This document shows, piece after piece, positions 36,901 through 49,627 of a stretch of 64,000 nt of DNA. Source of the DNA: Niebla homalea (Eukaryota > Ascomycota > Lecanoromycetes > Lecanorales > Ramalinaceae); the NCBI GenBank assembly GCA_019925105.1, contig JAHGAU010000004.1, forward strand, positions 62,001 through 126,000, read 5' to 3'. A program made the position numbers and the translations under genes. Numbering within the stretch: position 1 is the first letter of the stretch; each line of letters starts with the position of its first letter. Under the pieces are notes generated by a model. It worked only from the letters and a program-made list of their open reading frames with translations, was not told the origin of the DNA and did not search any database.

Positions 36901-39738
36901 TTTAACTTTTTTAAATGGTTTTATTATTAAGATTATTCTATTAATTACTTTATTTAAAGCTTTTATTATCCGCTTTATAAAACGGTCAATTTATTCTTTA
37001 TTATTAAGCCGGAAAAGCTTTATTAATTATAATATTATTTTTATTATTTTTATAAATACCTTAATTTCCTTAACTGTCTTTTATATTTATTTAAACGGTA
37101 AAAGCGGAGTTACATTAACGGATTAATTTAAAGTTATTTATATTAAGACGTAATTTAAACCGTATTTTAAGTCTTTTTAAGGTTTATATATTATAATTAA
37201 GTTAATAATATTTTTTAAGTTAAATATTAAGTTAATTATAATTTTAAATTTATAACTTTTTTATATAATAACCTTTTTTAATATTAATAACGTAAAGTTA
37301 AATTATATAATAGTTATTAATAGTTCCTTAAATTTAATATAATTAATTATATAACCTTCCTTATTTTATTAAACGTAATAAAGATTAAAGTCCTTTATTA
37401 AAAGGTATTTATTAAATATAATTATAATATCCTTAAGTAATAAAATTATAAAGGGTTTTTTTTTATTAACTGGTAACAGATTATATGTATTATAAATATT
37501 TAAATTATTTTTAATATCCTTTTTTTATATAATCCGGAGCGTATATAAATTCCTTTTATAATAAATAATATCTTAATTATTTATATTTAACCTTTTATTA
37601 ATAAAGAAGTATATTTATATTATTTTTTTACCTTTAAAGGTTAAATAAAAACTATCTCCCGGATTAATCGAAAAGTAAATATATAGATTATATGGCGGCT
37701 TTTATATTATTATAATATTAATATCCTTTATTTTTTTAAATCTAAATATTAATATTACGGCTTTAATTATTTCCCCGTATACGTTATATTATATTACCCT
37801 TAAAAGCGTAAATATATTAAATATTAACGTCCGTTAAGCTTTTTTTATTAACTTTTATTTATATAAATAATTTTTCTTTAAGGTTAAACGTTATTTATCT
37901 TAATCTTTTTATTATAATAATAATCTTAATCAGGCAGTTAACTTTAAGGGTTAATATTATTATAAACTTTTTCTTTTTTATATTATTAATTATTACGTTT
38001 TATTTTTCTTTATTTAATAAGCTTTATTTATATTTTAAGATTATTTTTAATTACTTTATTAATTTAAATTTATATAAATTATAGCGTTAAATTTTAATTA
38101 TTATTTTAATTTTTTTATATTAAATTTCCTTCGTTTTTACTATATATTATAAGTTTTACGTTAAGTAATTATTATTACCGTATATTATATATTTTAACGC
38201 GTTCTTTATTAAACCCTTTATTATTAAGTTAACGTATTTATATGTATTATATTTTTTAATATATATTATATACTTTATATTATTAAGGTATTTTATAATA
38301 ATATATACGTATTTTTAATATTTAAAGTATTAATAAATATCCGTTATCCGGTCTTAAGATCTTATTAATTTAAGGGACTTACTTTTTATTACCCTTTTAT
38401 TAAGGATATCGTTATATATTTTTATTAACGTTACGCTTAAAATAACTATAAAGTACTTTTTTATATAATTAAAAACGTTTAATTTTTTTATTATAAAAAG
38501 GAGATTATAATTAATAATCTTTAATTTAAAATAAAAAATTATATTCTTTTTTTTTTATCCGTTTTAAAGTAATTTCCTTTTCCTTCCTTATAAACTTTAT
38601 TAAGTATATCCCGTTTACCGTAATAATAAAGGATTATTTTAATATTTTTATTTTTTTATACCTTTTTTTACCGGCTTATCCCTTTAACTTTTTTATCCCT
38701 TTTTTCACTTTTAATAAGGTTATATTAAGGAGGATATTTTTACTTTATAATTTATATACCGTAATAATTTATTCTATTAATAACTTTCTTCTTACCTTAA
38801 ACGTTTTTATTAATTATAACGGGTTCGTTTTTATCGTTATACTTTTTTCCTTTTTACTTAATAATCATATGGTTATTATTTTTATTTTTTTTAACGCTGC
38901 CGTTTTCTTTTTTACTTTTATTTCCTTCCCCGTTAACGTTAACGTTACCTTTACGGCCCTTATTATTTAACTTATTTCCGCTTTTTTCTTTAACGTTTCC
39001 CCTATTATTCCTTTACTTTATACGTATCTTTTCTATCTCTTTTTACCTTTATTTACGGGCGCTTTTTTTACCGCCTTTTAAGCTTTACGTAGCTTCTTTA
39101 ACTTTTTTAAACCTCTCCCTGTATTTACGTAAAAATTTTTTATAATCCGTAACCTAATTTATAGTATTAATTAAGTCTTTAACGTAATATCCTTTTATAT
39201 AGTTATAAGGAGGCCTTTTAACGCCCTTATCGTTTTCTCTTTTATTGCTTTTCTTTTGCGTATTTAACGGCTATTTTTTTTTTAAATCTATTCTTATTTA
39301 CTTAATATCTTCTTATTTTTTTTTAACTTTTTTTTAATTTATATATATTTAATAAGGTTTTTTACGTTTCTATTTATTTTTTATCCGTCCCCGCGTATTA
39401 TTTTTGTCCCTTCCGCCCTTTATTTATTATCCTTAATAAAAATACCTTTACGCGTTATATATATCCCTTTATATGTATCTTATTAATTATAAATTCTTTA
39501 TTCAATTTAAGGCCTTTTTATCTCGTATTTATTGCGTTATTTATATAACTTATTACCGTTCTTATTAATTTGGGGCGCTTGCCTTTTTTTCCCTTTTATT
39601 TTTACTATTATTCCGCTTCCGCTTATCGTATTTAAGGTATTATCCTTATTATTACTTAAGCTATATACGCGTATATCGTTTTTGACCTCTGGGGTCCCGC
39701 TGTTCGTCGCCATCCCGTTCCGATAATATATATATCTC
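33951..39738 (-). mobile_element. LINE F, full length, nested in LINE E
   Basis: Minus strand, from the TTGATT tail (33951-33967) to the start codon CAT at 39711-39713, plus a 25-base leader to 39738. Duplicated target AGCTATATAATA on both sides. The RT box reads FINNI (minus strand of 35750-35764). The 3' end resembles A and H. The 78-residue frame at 33963-34199 and the 64-residue frame at 39532-39726 are antisense chance frames. This is the innermost layer of a three-level nest. Confidence 0.93.
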
Positions 39739-41355
39739 AGCTATATAATATAATAACTATAATAAACTTAAATAAAATCGCAATAAAGCCGGATATTAAT
39801 ATTAAAGTCCTTAATCTTTAAGTAAATAAGAAGCTTAATTAAAAAAATTATATAAAAAAAGTTTCAAAGAAAATAACTTTATAAGAAAAAGGCCTTATTT
39901 ATCTCGCCGTATCGATATAAGGAGTTACGTTATAAAAGGCCCGGATTATTTATTAAGCCGTAGTAAAGTTAATTATAATATACGTTACGGCTATTTAATA
40001 TATACTTAAGGATACTCCGGGATATAAGAAAAAGCTTATTTAAATATTATTTAAGGTTTTTATACCGTTAATTAAGGTTTTATTAAATTAAATAATTATT
40101 CAAATAAGGTTAAAAAAATATATATACTTAATTACGATAATAGGAAATAGGTGGATCCGCTAGAATCTTAATAAGCTTTAAGTTAAAAAGAATAAATTAA
40201 AAACTTATCCTTTTTCTTATTAAAATAAAGTAAAAATAAATTAAAAAAAAGGTTAATTTTACCGGTATTTTAAAAATTAACTTAAATAGATATAAATTCC
40301 CGTTAAACGTAAGAAAAATTAAAATTAAAAAAATCCAAAAAGTAAAGGTTATAACGATCGCTTTATAAGTTATAATAAAATAAATTAAACGTTAATAAAG
40401 GTATAAAGACTTTATATTTTAAAGTTATCGTTACTTAATTTTTAACGATAAAAAGATTATTAATAAATATCTCCGCCGTTATAATTTTATAAAAAAGGGT
40501 AATAACGTATTAATAATTTAACTTTAAACGGATAAGAACGGTTAACTTATTTCTTATTTATTATATATACCGGAAGTTAAATAAACGTTAAATATAAATA
40601 GGGATAAAGGAAGTAAAACGTTATATATATTTTTATTTTTTATCCTTTATTTACGGAGGTTAAATTAAGACTTATTATAAAAGTTGATATATATATATAA
40701 TTACTGTTAAATATTATTTATAAAATAAAATATCCGGGTAATTATTAAATTTATAATATTTACCGGACTATTATTATAGTTTAATTTCGTTATAAAGATA
40801 AATAAGGTTATTAAAGATTTTATAAAGAAAATCCGTTATTGATTAAAAAAGAAAAAGAGAAGCGGAAACCGGTTATATTAATTATATAAACGGGAAAACA
40901 TCTTTTATAGCCGTAAAAATATAATAATAAACGCTTATTAAAAGTCCTTAAAGGAGTTAACGGCGATAATAATATAAAAAAGGTATATATTAAATACGTA
41001 AATATTAATAAGGATATTTAAAGGTATTATGTAAGGTTAAAGTAATATAAATATATAAAAGAATAAAAAAGTAATAAACCTAAGGATAAACTTTATAAGG
41101 ATATAATTATAATATTATGGATTTTCTTAAAAAATTTGGAATACAGGAAGTATATAAATGGATTATTATTCTTTAAAAGGCCATTAATATCCTTTACCTT
41201 AAGGGATAAAGGGTAAAGGCCTAATAAACGCCGGTTTTTACCTTAACGTTATAAGTATCAGGTTTTTACGGCTATTAATAATGCTAAAAAACCGCGTATT
41301 AAGGAACGCCGGAGTTAGCTTAGCTAGATCCGTAATATAAATCAATCAATCAATC
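39739..41355 (+). mobile_element. LINE E, 3' segment
   Basis: Resumes after LINE F with the AGCTATATAATATAATAACTATAAT block seen uninterrupted in A and D, continues through the post-RT region (GGATACTCCGGGATATAAG, the G-T-P-G-Y-R block near 40011) and ends at the TCAA tail (41342-41357). Target duplication with D follows directly. Confidence 0.92.
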
Positions 41356-44300
41356 AATAATACCGATATTTAAGTTTAAAGAAATTAAAGACGTTAACGT
41401 TATAATAATATAAGAATTATTATATAATTTATATACATATTCGTTTATTAACCTAAAAGAAAGGTTTTATTTAACCTTTAAAAGGGATAAAATAACCAGA
41501 ATATACTTCTTTACAAATAAACGGCTTAACGTAAATAATTAAGATATTATTTATTATAATAAAAACCTTTATATATTTTATATTATAAAAGAAAAGGACT
41601 TAAAAGGCGACTTTAATATTTAAAATACGTATAATCCGCTATTAATTAATAAAGAAAAACTTTTTATAATACCGTTACTTAAAGAGATCTTAATTATTTT
41701 AAATAAATATATATTATTTAAAGACTTTAATTTATATTATTATATATGAAATAAGGAAAGGCATATAATGAATTACGTTAAATCGGATAACTTATTAATA
41801 GTTACCGCTTAAATTAACCTTTAATTATTGATATTATAAAGGATTATTATATAAAAAAGTCGTAAGTTTAAAACGATAATTAATTTAATCTTTAATATAA
41901 AAAGGGTTATTAACGTAATTATAAAATGCAAATTATAAAAAGCCTTAAAATATAACTCGGATTATATATTAATATAGATAACCTTAAATTAAATTATTAA
42001 TATAACCTTATTATTTACGGTAAAAAGGGCGTAAAAAATAATTAAGGAAATAGAGGTATATATAAAAGCGGAAAAAATAAAAATATAGTTTACGGACCTC
42101 TTTTAATTAAATAATAAAGATTAAATTAACCTTTTTATAAAATAAATAATAAAAATATTAAATAAAATAATTAATAAAAAAATCTTAATAATAAAGCCTT
42201 CTTAAAAAGTTAAAACTTATTAAAATAAAGGGTATATAACCGCAATTATAAAGGTAAAAAAGTTAATTAAGTAAGCTTTTAAGTATAAAAATTAAAAGAT
42301 ACTTAATTAACTAAGGGTTAGTTAAGAAAAAAAGGGAAAAATTATTAAAAAGGTTAAGTAAATATATTTTCGGTTTACGGTATATAACTTAATAGTTTTA
42401 CTTTATAATATTTAAAAATTAATAAAATATAATAAAAAATAAAATAAGAAATTAAAATTTATCCTTAAATTCCCGTTTTTTAAGAAATCCGATAATATAT
42501 TAATTAATACCTTTAATAGTAAAATTAAAGCCCTTAAAAAAGTATTTTTCCCCCCTCCGCTAGAAATTAATTTAAACGATATTAACGGTGTTACGTACCC
42601 CGACCCTATATTAATAAATAAAATAATAATATAAATATAATAATTAAAGCGATTAATAAATTAAAAAAGGATAAAGCCCCGGGATTAAATAGGATTCTTA
42701 ATAGGTTCTTATTAATAATAATTTTGCCGTTTAAAATGGTCTTTATTTACCTTTTTTAAGTATATTTTAACGTCGGTTATTATTTATATAAGTTTAAAGA
42801 AATAAAGATAATTATATTTAAGAAATTTATTAAGCCGGAATAATTTAAAGTAAAATCTTATTAATTTATTATACTTCTTTATACGTTAAGGAAAGCCTTA
42901 AAAACGGTAATAATAAAAATCTTCAACGATTATATAAAGAATTACGGACTTTTCCTTAATTAATAAATAAAAATAAAAAGAAGTTAATTAATAAAAATAG
43001 CCCTTAAAAAACGGGTTAATAAAATATATATAATATAAAGTTACGGGAAGAAGTATATTATAAGTCTTCTTTCTTTTAATATTATAAGTATTTTTAATAA
43101 AATAAATTATTAAAAATTACTATATAACTTAAGAAAGAAAGGGATATTTTTTTTAATTAAATAAATAAAGGCTTTTTTAAGCGATTAAGCTACGTTAATT
43201 AACTTAACGTAAAAAATAAATTTAATAAAGCCCGCTATAACGGAAATTCCTTAAGGATTAATTATTTTTCTTATATTATTTTTATTTTTTAACGGTTTAT
43301 TAATTAAAAAGGTTATTAAGTTAAAATAAAAGGTTTAAATTAAAGGCTTTATTAATAATATTTACCTTTTAATTTATAGTACTTTTATACGTATGAATTG
43401 TCTGGAATTAAAATAAGCTTATAAAGCTTATCTTTAGTAAATAAGAACTTACGGGGCTTAATTTACGCCGTATAAATATAAATTTATTTATATAATTAAA
43501 AGCTTAAACTTATATAATATAATAATTATAATAAACTTAAATAAAGTTACAATAAAGCCGGATATTAATATTAAAATCCTTAACCTTTAAGTAAATAAAA
43601 AGCTTCATTAAAAGGATTATATAAAGAAGGTTTAAAAGAAAATAACTTTATAGGAAAAAGGTTTTATTTATTTTATTATATTAATATAGGGAGTTATATT
43701 ATAAAAAACCCGTATTATTTATTAAGTTATAATAAAGTTAACTAGAATATATATTATAGTTATTTAATATATATTTAAGAATACTCCGGGATATAAAAAA
43801 AAGTTTATTTAAATATTATAAAAAGTCTAAAACCGGTTTTTAAAAGTAATTAACGGTACTTATAAAGTAACTTTTATCCTAATATTAAAGTCTAAGGTTT
43901 TTATATTATTAATCGTGGTCTTATTAAATTAAATAATTATTTAATTAAAATTAAAAAGATATATGTATTTAATTACGATAATAAGAAACGGGTAAATCCG
44001 TTAAAATCTTAATAAGCTTTAAGTTAAAAAGAGTAAATTAAAGATATTTATCCCTTTTTCTATTAACACGAAATATAAATAAGTTAAGAAAAAGGTTAAT
44101 TTTATTGGTATCCCGGAGGTTAATTTAAGTATATATAAACTTCCGTTAAACGTAAGAAAAACCGAGATTAAAGGGATTTAAAGAGTAAAAATTATAACAA
44201 TCGTTTTATAAGTTATAATAAAGGAGATTAAATGTTAATAAAAATATAAGGACTTTATACCTTAAAGTTATTATTGTTTAACTCTTAATAATAAAAAGAT

Positions 44301-45200
44301 TATTAATAAGTTTTTTTACCGCTATAATATTATAAAGAAAAATAATAACGTATTAACGATTTAATTCCGGACGGATAAAAACGGTTTAATTTACTTTTTA
44401 TTTATTATATATACCGGAGGCCGGATAAATCTCGGATATAAATATAAATAAAGAAAATAAAACGTTATATACGTTTTTATTTCTTATTTTTTATTTACGG
44501 AGATTAAGTTAAAACTTATAATAAAAGTTAATATTTATAATTACCATTAAATATCATTTATAAAGTAAAGTATCCGGGTAACCGTTAAATTTATAATATT
44601 TACCGGACTATTATTATAGTTTAACCTTATTATAAAGATAAATAAAGTTATTAAAGACTTTACGGAGAAGGCCCGTTATTAATTAAAGAAGAAAAATAAA
44701 AACGGAAATTAATTACGTTAATTATATAAACCGGAAAGTATCTTTTATAACCGTAAAAATATAATAATAAACGCTTATTAAAAGTCTTTAAAAAAGTTAA
44801 CGGCAATAATAATATAAAAGGGGTATATATTAAACACGTAAGTATTAATGAAAATATTTAGAAATATTACGTAAGGTTAAAATAATATAAATATATAAAA
44901 AAGCAGAAGAATAATAAGTTTAAGGGCAGCCCTTATAAAAATATAATTATAATATTATAAATTTTCTTAAGAGAATTAAAATATAGGAAGTATATAAATA
45001 AATTATTATTCTTTAAACGGCCTTTAATATCTTTTACCTTAAGGGATAAAGGATAAAGGCCTGGTAAACGCCGGTTTTACCCTAACGTTATAAGTATCAG
45101 GTTTTTACGGTTACCAGTAAAATTAAAAGGCCGCGTATTAAGGAACGCCGGAATTAGCTTAACTAGATCCGTAGTATAAATCAATCAATTAATCAATCAA
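41356..45200 (+). mobile_element. LINE D, 3' segment (ORF2 and tail)
   Basis: Resumes with AATAATACCGAT. Contains endonuclease (KDFNLYY near 41720), RT (KDKAPGLNRILNRFL near 42670; FINNI at 43348-43362), the post-RT region (GATACTCCGGGATATAAA near 43782) and the tail TCAATCAATTAATCAATCAA (45181-45200). Total D about 5.8 kb without E. The right flank is LINE G, joined without a matching duplication at the 5' side of D. Confidence 0.9.
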
Positions 45201-47875
45201 TAATAAGGAATAAAGTAAGAAACTTAAACTCATCCTTAAGTTCCCGCCCCTTAAAAGGTTTAATCATATAATAATTAATACCTTTAACTGTAAAATCGAG
45301 GTTTTTAAAGGAGCATTTTTCGCTTTTCCGCCGGACGTTAATTTATTTAATATTAAGGGTATTACGTACTTAAACCCGGTAATGATAAATAGAATTATAA
45401 CAAAAAAAATAATAATCAAAGTAATTAATAAATTTCAAAAAAAATAAAGTTTTTAAATTTAATAAAATTTTAATTAAGTTCCTATTTATAATAATAGTAT
45501 TATTTGGGGAAATATTTATTTATTTATCTTAAGCTTACTTTAATATTAATTATCATTTTTATAAATTTAAGGGAATTAAAATAAAAATCTTTGACAAATT
45601 AGTTAGGTTAAATTATTTAAAAAAATAAAAATGTATAAACTAATTACTTTTTTATATATTAACGAAAGCCCTTGAAACGATAATTATGAAGATCCTTGAT
45701 AAATACGTGGAAATTACGGGTTCCTCCCCGATTAAAAAATAAATATAAAAAAAGGATAATTAATTAAAACGGCCCTTAAAGGTTTAATCAACGACGTATA
45801 TAGAATAAAAGGTTATAAAAAGAGATATATTTCAAATTTCTTTTCTTTAAATATTACGGGAGTTTTTAATAAAATAAATTATTAAAAATTATTATATAAC
45901 CTATAAAAAAGGGGATATTATTCATCCTTATAGAATAAATTAAAGGGTTTTTTTTAAATTACCGGGTAATGTTAATTAATTTAGGATAGAAACAAGTTTA
46001 ATAAAGCCAATTATAAGCAGGATTCTTTAAAGATTACTGATTCCTTTGTTTTATTCTTATTCTTTAACGGCCCGTTAATTAAAGAGTTAATTTGGTTAAA
46101 ATAACAGGTTTGAGTTAAGGGTTTTATTAATAAAAATCATTTATTAATTTATAATATTTTTACTTATATAAATTATTTAAAGTTAAAGTAAGCTTATAAA
46201 GTCTATTTACGGTAAATAATAATATATAAAACTTAATTTATATTATATAAATATAAATTTATTTATATTATTAAAAGCTTAAAGTTATATAATATAATAA
46301 TTACTTTAAATCTAAATAAAATCATAATAAAACCGGAAATTAATATTAAAGTCCTTAACTTTTAAATCGATAAAAAGTTGTGAAAAGATTATATAAAAAA
46401 AAGTTTAAAGGACAATAACTTCCTAAGAAAAAAATTTCATATATCTTACGGTATTAACCTAAAATATTATCTTCTAAAAGGTTAAAACCATTTATTAAGC
46501 AATAATAAAGCCGTTTATAAAATATATAATAAGTATTTAATAAAATCTTAAAAATACTTTTGAATATAGAAAAAGCCTATTTAATAACTATAAATGGTTT
46601 AAAATTAATATTTAAAAGTAGTTAATAATATATATAAAAAAACTCCATTAATTAAACCATTTCTTAATTAAGTAATCTCTTAAATAAAACTTAAAAAAGG
46701 TATAAATTTAATTATGACTATAAGAAGCAGGCGGATCCGGTTGAACCTTAAGAAGTCCCAGACGAATAAAAAGCGAAATATTTTTAACTTAGATTTAAAA
46801 AGACAATATAGATTTATACAAATTTGCGTTTAACGTAAAAAAAACGGAAATTAAGAAGATTATAAAAGTAGAAAAAAAAATATTCGCTTTATAAATTACA
46901 TTATAATAAATTAAACGTTAACGTAAATATAAAGGATTAATCCTTTAAACGTAATAATACTTAACTTTAAATAATAAGAAGATTATTAATACGTACTTCC
47001 GTTATTATAAGATTATAAAGAAGGGTAATAATATATTAACTGTATAACTTTAAATAGATAAGAATAAACTAGCTTATTTCCTTTTTATTATATATATTAA
47101 TAACCGGACGGACGTTAATTATAAATACGGATAGTGGAAATAAGACGTAATTTATATATTTATTTTATATTTTTCATTTACGGAGTTTAAAATAAATTTA
47201 ATTAAAAAGGCCAGGATAAACAATTATGGTAAAATACTCCTTATAAAATAAAATATTTAAGCGGCTATAAAATTTATAAAATTTATAAACTTATTACTTC
47301 AATATAACCTTATTAATAGTATAAAGAAAATCAATAAAATTCTTATAGAAAAACCCCGTTACCGGCCGGGAAGGAAAAGGAAAATTAAGTATTAATTACG
47401 GTAATTATATAAACCGGAAAGTATATTTTATAGCTAAAAAAAATATAACAACGGACGCTTATTAAAAGTCCTTAGAAAAAACGGCTATAATGATAAGGTT
47501 AAAAAATTAATATAATTAAGATAATAATAGTATACGTACCGGTAAAAGCATTTAAAAATATTATTTAAAATATTAATAAAAATTAAACCCGTTAAAAAAC
47601 GAAAAAGTAATAAATTCAAAAATAACCCGTAAGAGGATTTAGTTATAAGATTATAGGTTTTCTTGGAAAAAGCGTAGAAACCAATTACTATTTTTTAAAT
47701 AATTATAAACGTTTTTTATCCTTTAATAAAAATTAAGTAAATATTAATTTTTAAGCTTAACGTTATAGATATTAGGTTTTTACGGTTATTAATAGGCCCT
47801 AATAGCCAACTATTAAAGAACGCCGGAATTAACTTGGCTGAATCCGTAGTATAAATCAATTAATCAATTAATCAA
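45201..47875 (+). mobile_element. LINE G, 5'-truncated (RT to tail)
   Basis: Starts abruptly inside the region upstream of the RT core (AATAAGGAATAAAGTAAGAAAC, equivalent to LINE A about 818) and runs to the tail ATCAATTAATCAATTAATCAA (47854-47875). The RT box reads FINKN near 46123-46137. RIP is somewhat different: more TpG and CpA are retained, and single-base indels are frequent, suggesting an older or independently decayed copy. Its 5' half is not found left of LINE D. Confidence 0.88.
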
Positions 47876-48170
47876 GTATTATTTATTATTTATTAATAAG
47901 GTTATAAGCTAATTAAGTTTAATACCTTTAGTAATATGAATTAAGATTACTATAAAATATATTATATATCATGTACCGGAGTAAAATAGCGTTATTAAAT
48001 GATTTAATAAAATAATTATAATAATAATTTAATATATATAATACATTATATTGAACTTTTAAAGAATTTCTTTACGTATATAATAATCTATGATATATTT
48101 CCTTTGAACAGATTAAATAACTAATAATTAATAGACAGCATTATATTTTTACGTGATTTTTTTTATTGGG
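47876..48170. other. AT-rich spacer between LINE G and LINE H
   Basis: No coding frame recognised. TAATAATCTAT at 48081-48091 matches the 11 bases right of LINE H's tail (54997-55007), so 48092-48170 may be H's leader plus extra bases. At 79 bases it is longer than the 25-32 base leaders of B, E and F, so this reading is tentative. Confidence 0.5.
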
Positions 48171-48743
48171 ATGGCGACGAATAACGGGACCTTAGAGGTC
48201 AGAAACGATACACGCGTACATAGCTTAAGTGATAGTAAGGACAATACCTTAAATATGATAAGTAAAAGCGGAATAATAATAAAAATAAAGGGGGAGGAAG
48301 GGTAAGCGGCCCAGGTTAATAAAAACGGTAATAAGTCGTATGAACGACGTAATAAATACGAGATAAAAAGGCCTTAAATCGAATAAAGAGCCTATAATTA
48401 ATAAGATACATATAAAGGGACGTATATAACGCGTAAAAGTATTATTATTAAGGGTAATAAATAAAAAACGGAGGGGACGAGGACGGTACGTAAGGACGGA
48501 TAAAGGATAAATAAAGGTATAAAAGATTTTATTAAGTATATATAAATTGGGAGAAAGCTAAAGGAAAATAAAGAAATATTAAGTAAATATAAATAAGCTA
48601 TGAAAAAAAATGGTTATTAAATATACGGGGGAAAAACAATAAGGGAAAAAACGGTAAAAATATTAAAAAACCTCCTTATAATTATATAAAAGGATATTAC
48701 GTTAAAGACCTAACCGATACTATAAATCGGACTACGGGGAATA
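48171..48743 (+). mobile_element. LINE H, 5' segment before the miniature LTR element
   Basis: Starts ATGGCGACGAATAACGGGACC; the first frame reads MATNNGTLEVRNDTR and stays open for about 40 codons before a TAA. Interrupted at GAATA (48739-48743) by the 1,062 bp LTR element; the uninterrupted site is seen in LINE L near 63580. Confidence 0.92.
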
Positions 48744-48921
48744 TGTTATGGCAGTACCTACCCTAGAGCAAGGGCTCCGGGGTAGGGCCTACCCCTGGGG
48801 GTGATCCCCCGGGTAGACTACCTTCTCATATATGGTAATAGCGGCTTACCCCTAAGCGCTATTACCTACCCCGGATAGCTACTTTTATCCATGAGATGGC
48901 CGAGTAATTATCACCCTGACA
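48744..48921 (+). repeat. Left LTR of the miniature element (178 bp)
   Basis: TGTTATGGCAG...CACCCTGACA. Contains a GGGTAGG-rich U3-like part, a 10 bp inverted repeat (48834-48866) and the tRNA-like A box near its end, here mutated to TGGCCGAGTAA. Confidence 0.92.
48834..48866 (+). promoter_or_regulatory. LTR hairpin GGTAATAGCG / CGCTATTACC
   Basis: Perfect 10 bp inverted repeat (48834-48843 and 48857-48866) with a 13-base loop. It is repeated unchanged in the right LTR. The right arm overlaps GCGCTATTAC (48856-48865), which also pairs with the putative primer site at 48924-48933. It may mark the RNA start or form a competing fold. Confidence 0.75.
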
Positions 48922-49014
48922 GAGTAATAGCGCAACTTCAGGGTAGTGCACCCCCGGAGTTAACCCTAAGGGTTTAAAGGGGTAGGTCTACAGTTCGAAT
49001 CCGAGGACGCCCAT
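48892..49014 (+). other. tRNA-like A-box/B-box region across the LTR/internal boundary
   Basis: A-box-like TGGCCGAGTAA (48897-48907; TGGCCGAGTGG in the right LTR) and B-box AGTTCGAATCC (48992-49002), with CCCTGA/TCAGGG able to pair as an anticodon-like stem between them. Spacing suits a long-armed (Leu/Ser-like) tRNA ancestor. Acceptor ends do not pair, so it is not a functional tRNA. It could serve as a Pol III promoter. Confidence 0.5.
48924..48933 (+). other. Putative self-complementary primer-binding site
   Basis: GTAATAGCGC begins two bases after the left LTR and is the exact reverse complement of GCGCTATTAC inside the LTR (48856-48865). In Tf1-type elements reverse transcription is primed by the folded 5' end of the element's own RNA pairing with a site at this position. 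No TGG-starting, tRNA-complementary site is seen. Confidence 0.6.
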
Positions 49015-49134
49015 AAAAAAAAAAAAAAAAAAGTGAGACTTTTAAGTAACTCAGGAGGTAAGACTAAGCGTGAGTACGGGGGCGGGTAGGACCTGCTACC
49101 CTACAGTACCGGGGGCCGAGGTCCGAGGTACAGC

Positions 49135-49251
49135 GGGGGGCCGGAATGCCCGAAAACTACCGAGGGGGGCCGGAATGCCCGAAAACTACCGAGGGAGGCC
49201 GGAATACCCGAAAACTACCGATGCGGGGGGCTGAAACGCCCTAAAACTACG
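49135..49251 (+). repeat. Tandem repeat, about 29 bp x 4, in the miniature element
   Basis: Unit GGGGGGCCGGAATGCCCGAA followed by AACTACCGA. Starts at 49135, 49164, 49193 and, more diverged and offset by three bases, 49225. Each unit has a CCGGAATGCCCG core. Confidence 0.85.
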
Positions 49252-49613
49252 CGGGCCAATCGTGGGACCGTGGGTAAAGCACCCTAAGACGTAGCCTTTA
49301 CCTGCCCAATAAGGAACGGTACGGGTACGGGTACCTACTGAAGGTTACCCGGGCCTGCTTAATGAAAGATACGGGTTATTCCTGACGAGGACACTGAACC
49401 CCGGGTTATATCTTTGTAAAATTACTAAGCCCCTGGATTATCCGGGTCCGGCCTAGGAGGTTCGGACCCATACCGGAGGTAATCTCCCTTAAGTAAGGAG
49501 CTCTTAGCCCTTACTTACCTACCCAATTAGGTTCTAAGAGGACCTCCAGCCCGGGGGGGTAACTCCCCCCCGGAGGCGTGGTTTATAATCTGTGGGCTCG
49601 GGGACGAGCCCAT

Positions 49614-49624
49614 AGGAGAGGGGA
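49614..49624 (+). other. Polypurine tract of the miniature element
   Basis: AGGAGAGGGGA three bases before the right LTR, the expected place for the plus-strand primer of an LTR retrotransposon. Confidence 0.7.
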
Positions 49625-49627
49625 TAC

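Noticed and set aside
48892..49012. Functional tRNA-Leu or tRNA-Ser gene
   Set aside because: A and B boxes are present but acceptor ends do not pair, the T stem is poor and the region crosses an LTR boundary; kept only as tRNA-like.
48744..49032. Independent SINE ending in the A18 run
   Set aside because: The 178 bp terminal repeat recurs at 49628-49805 with exact CTGACA end and a GAATA duplication around the whole unit, so the LTR-element reading explains more.
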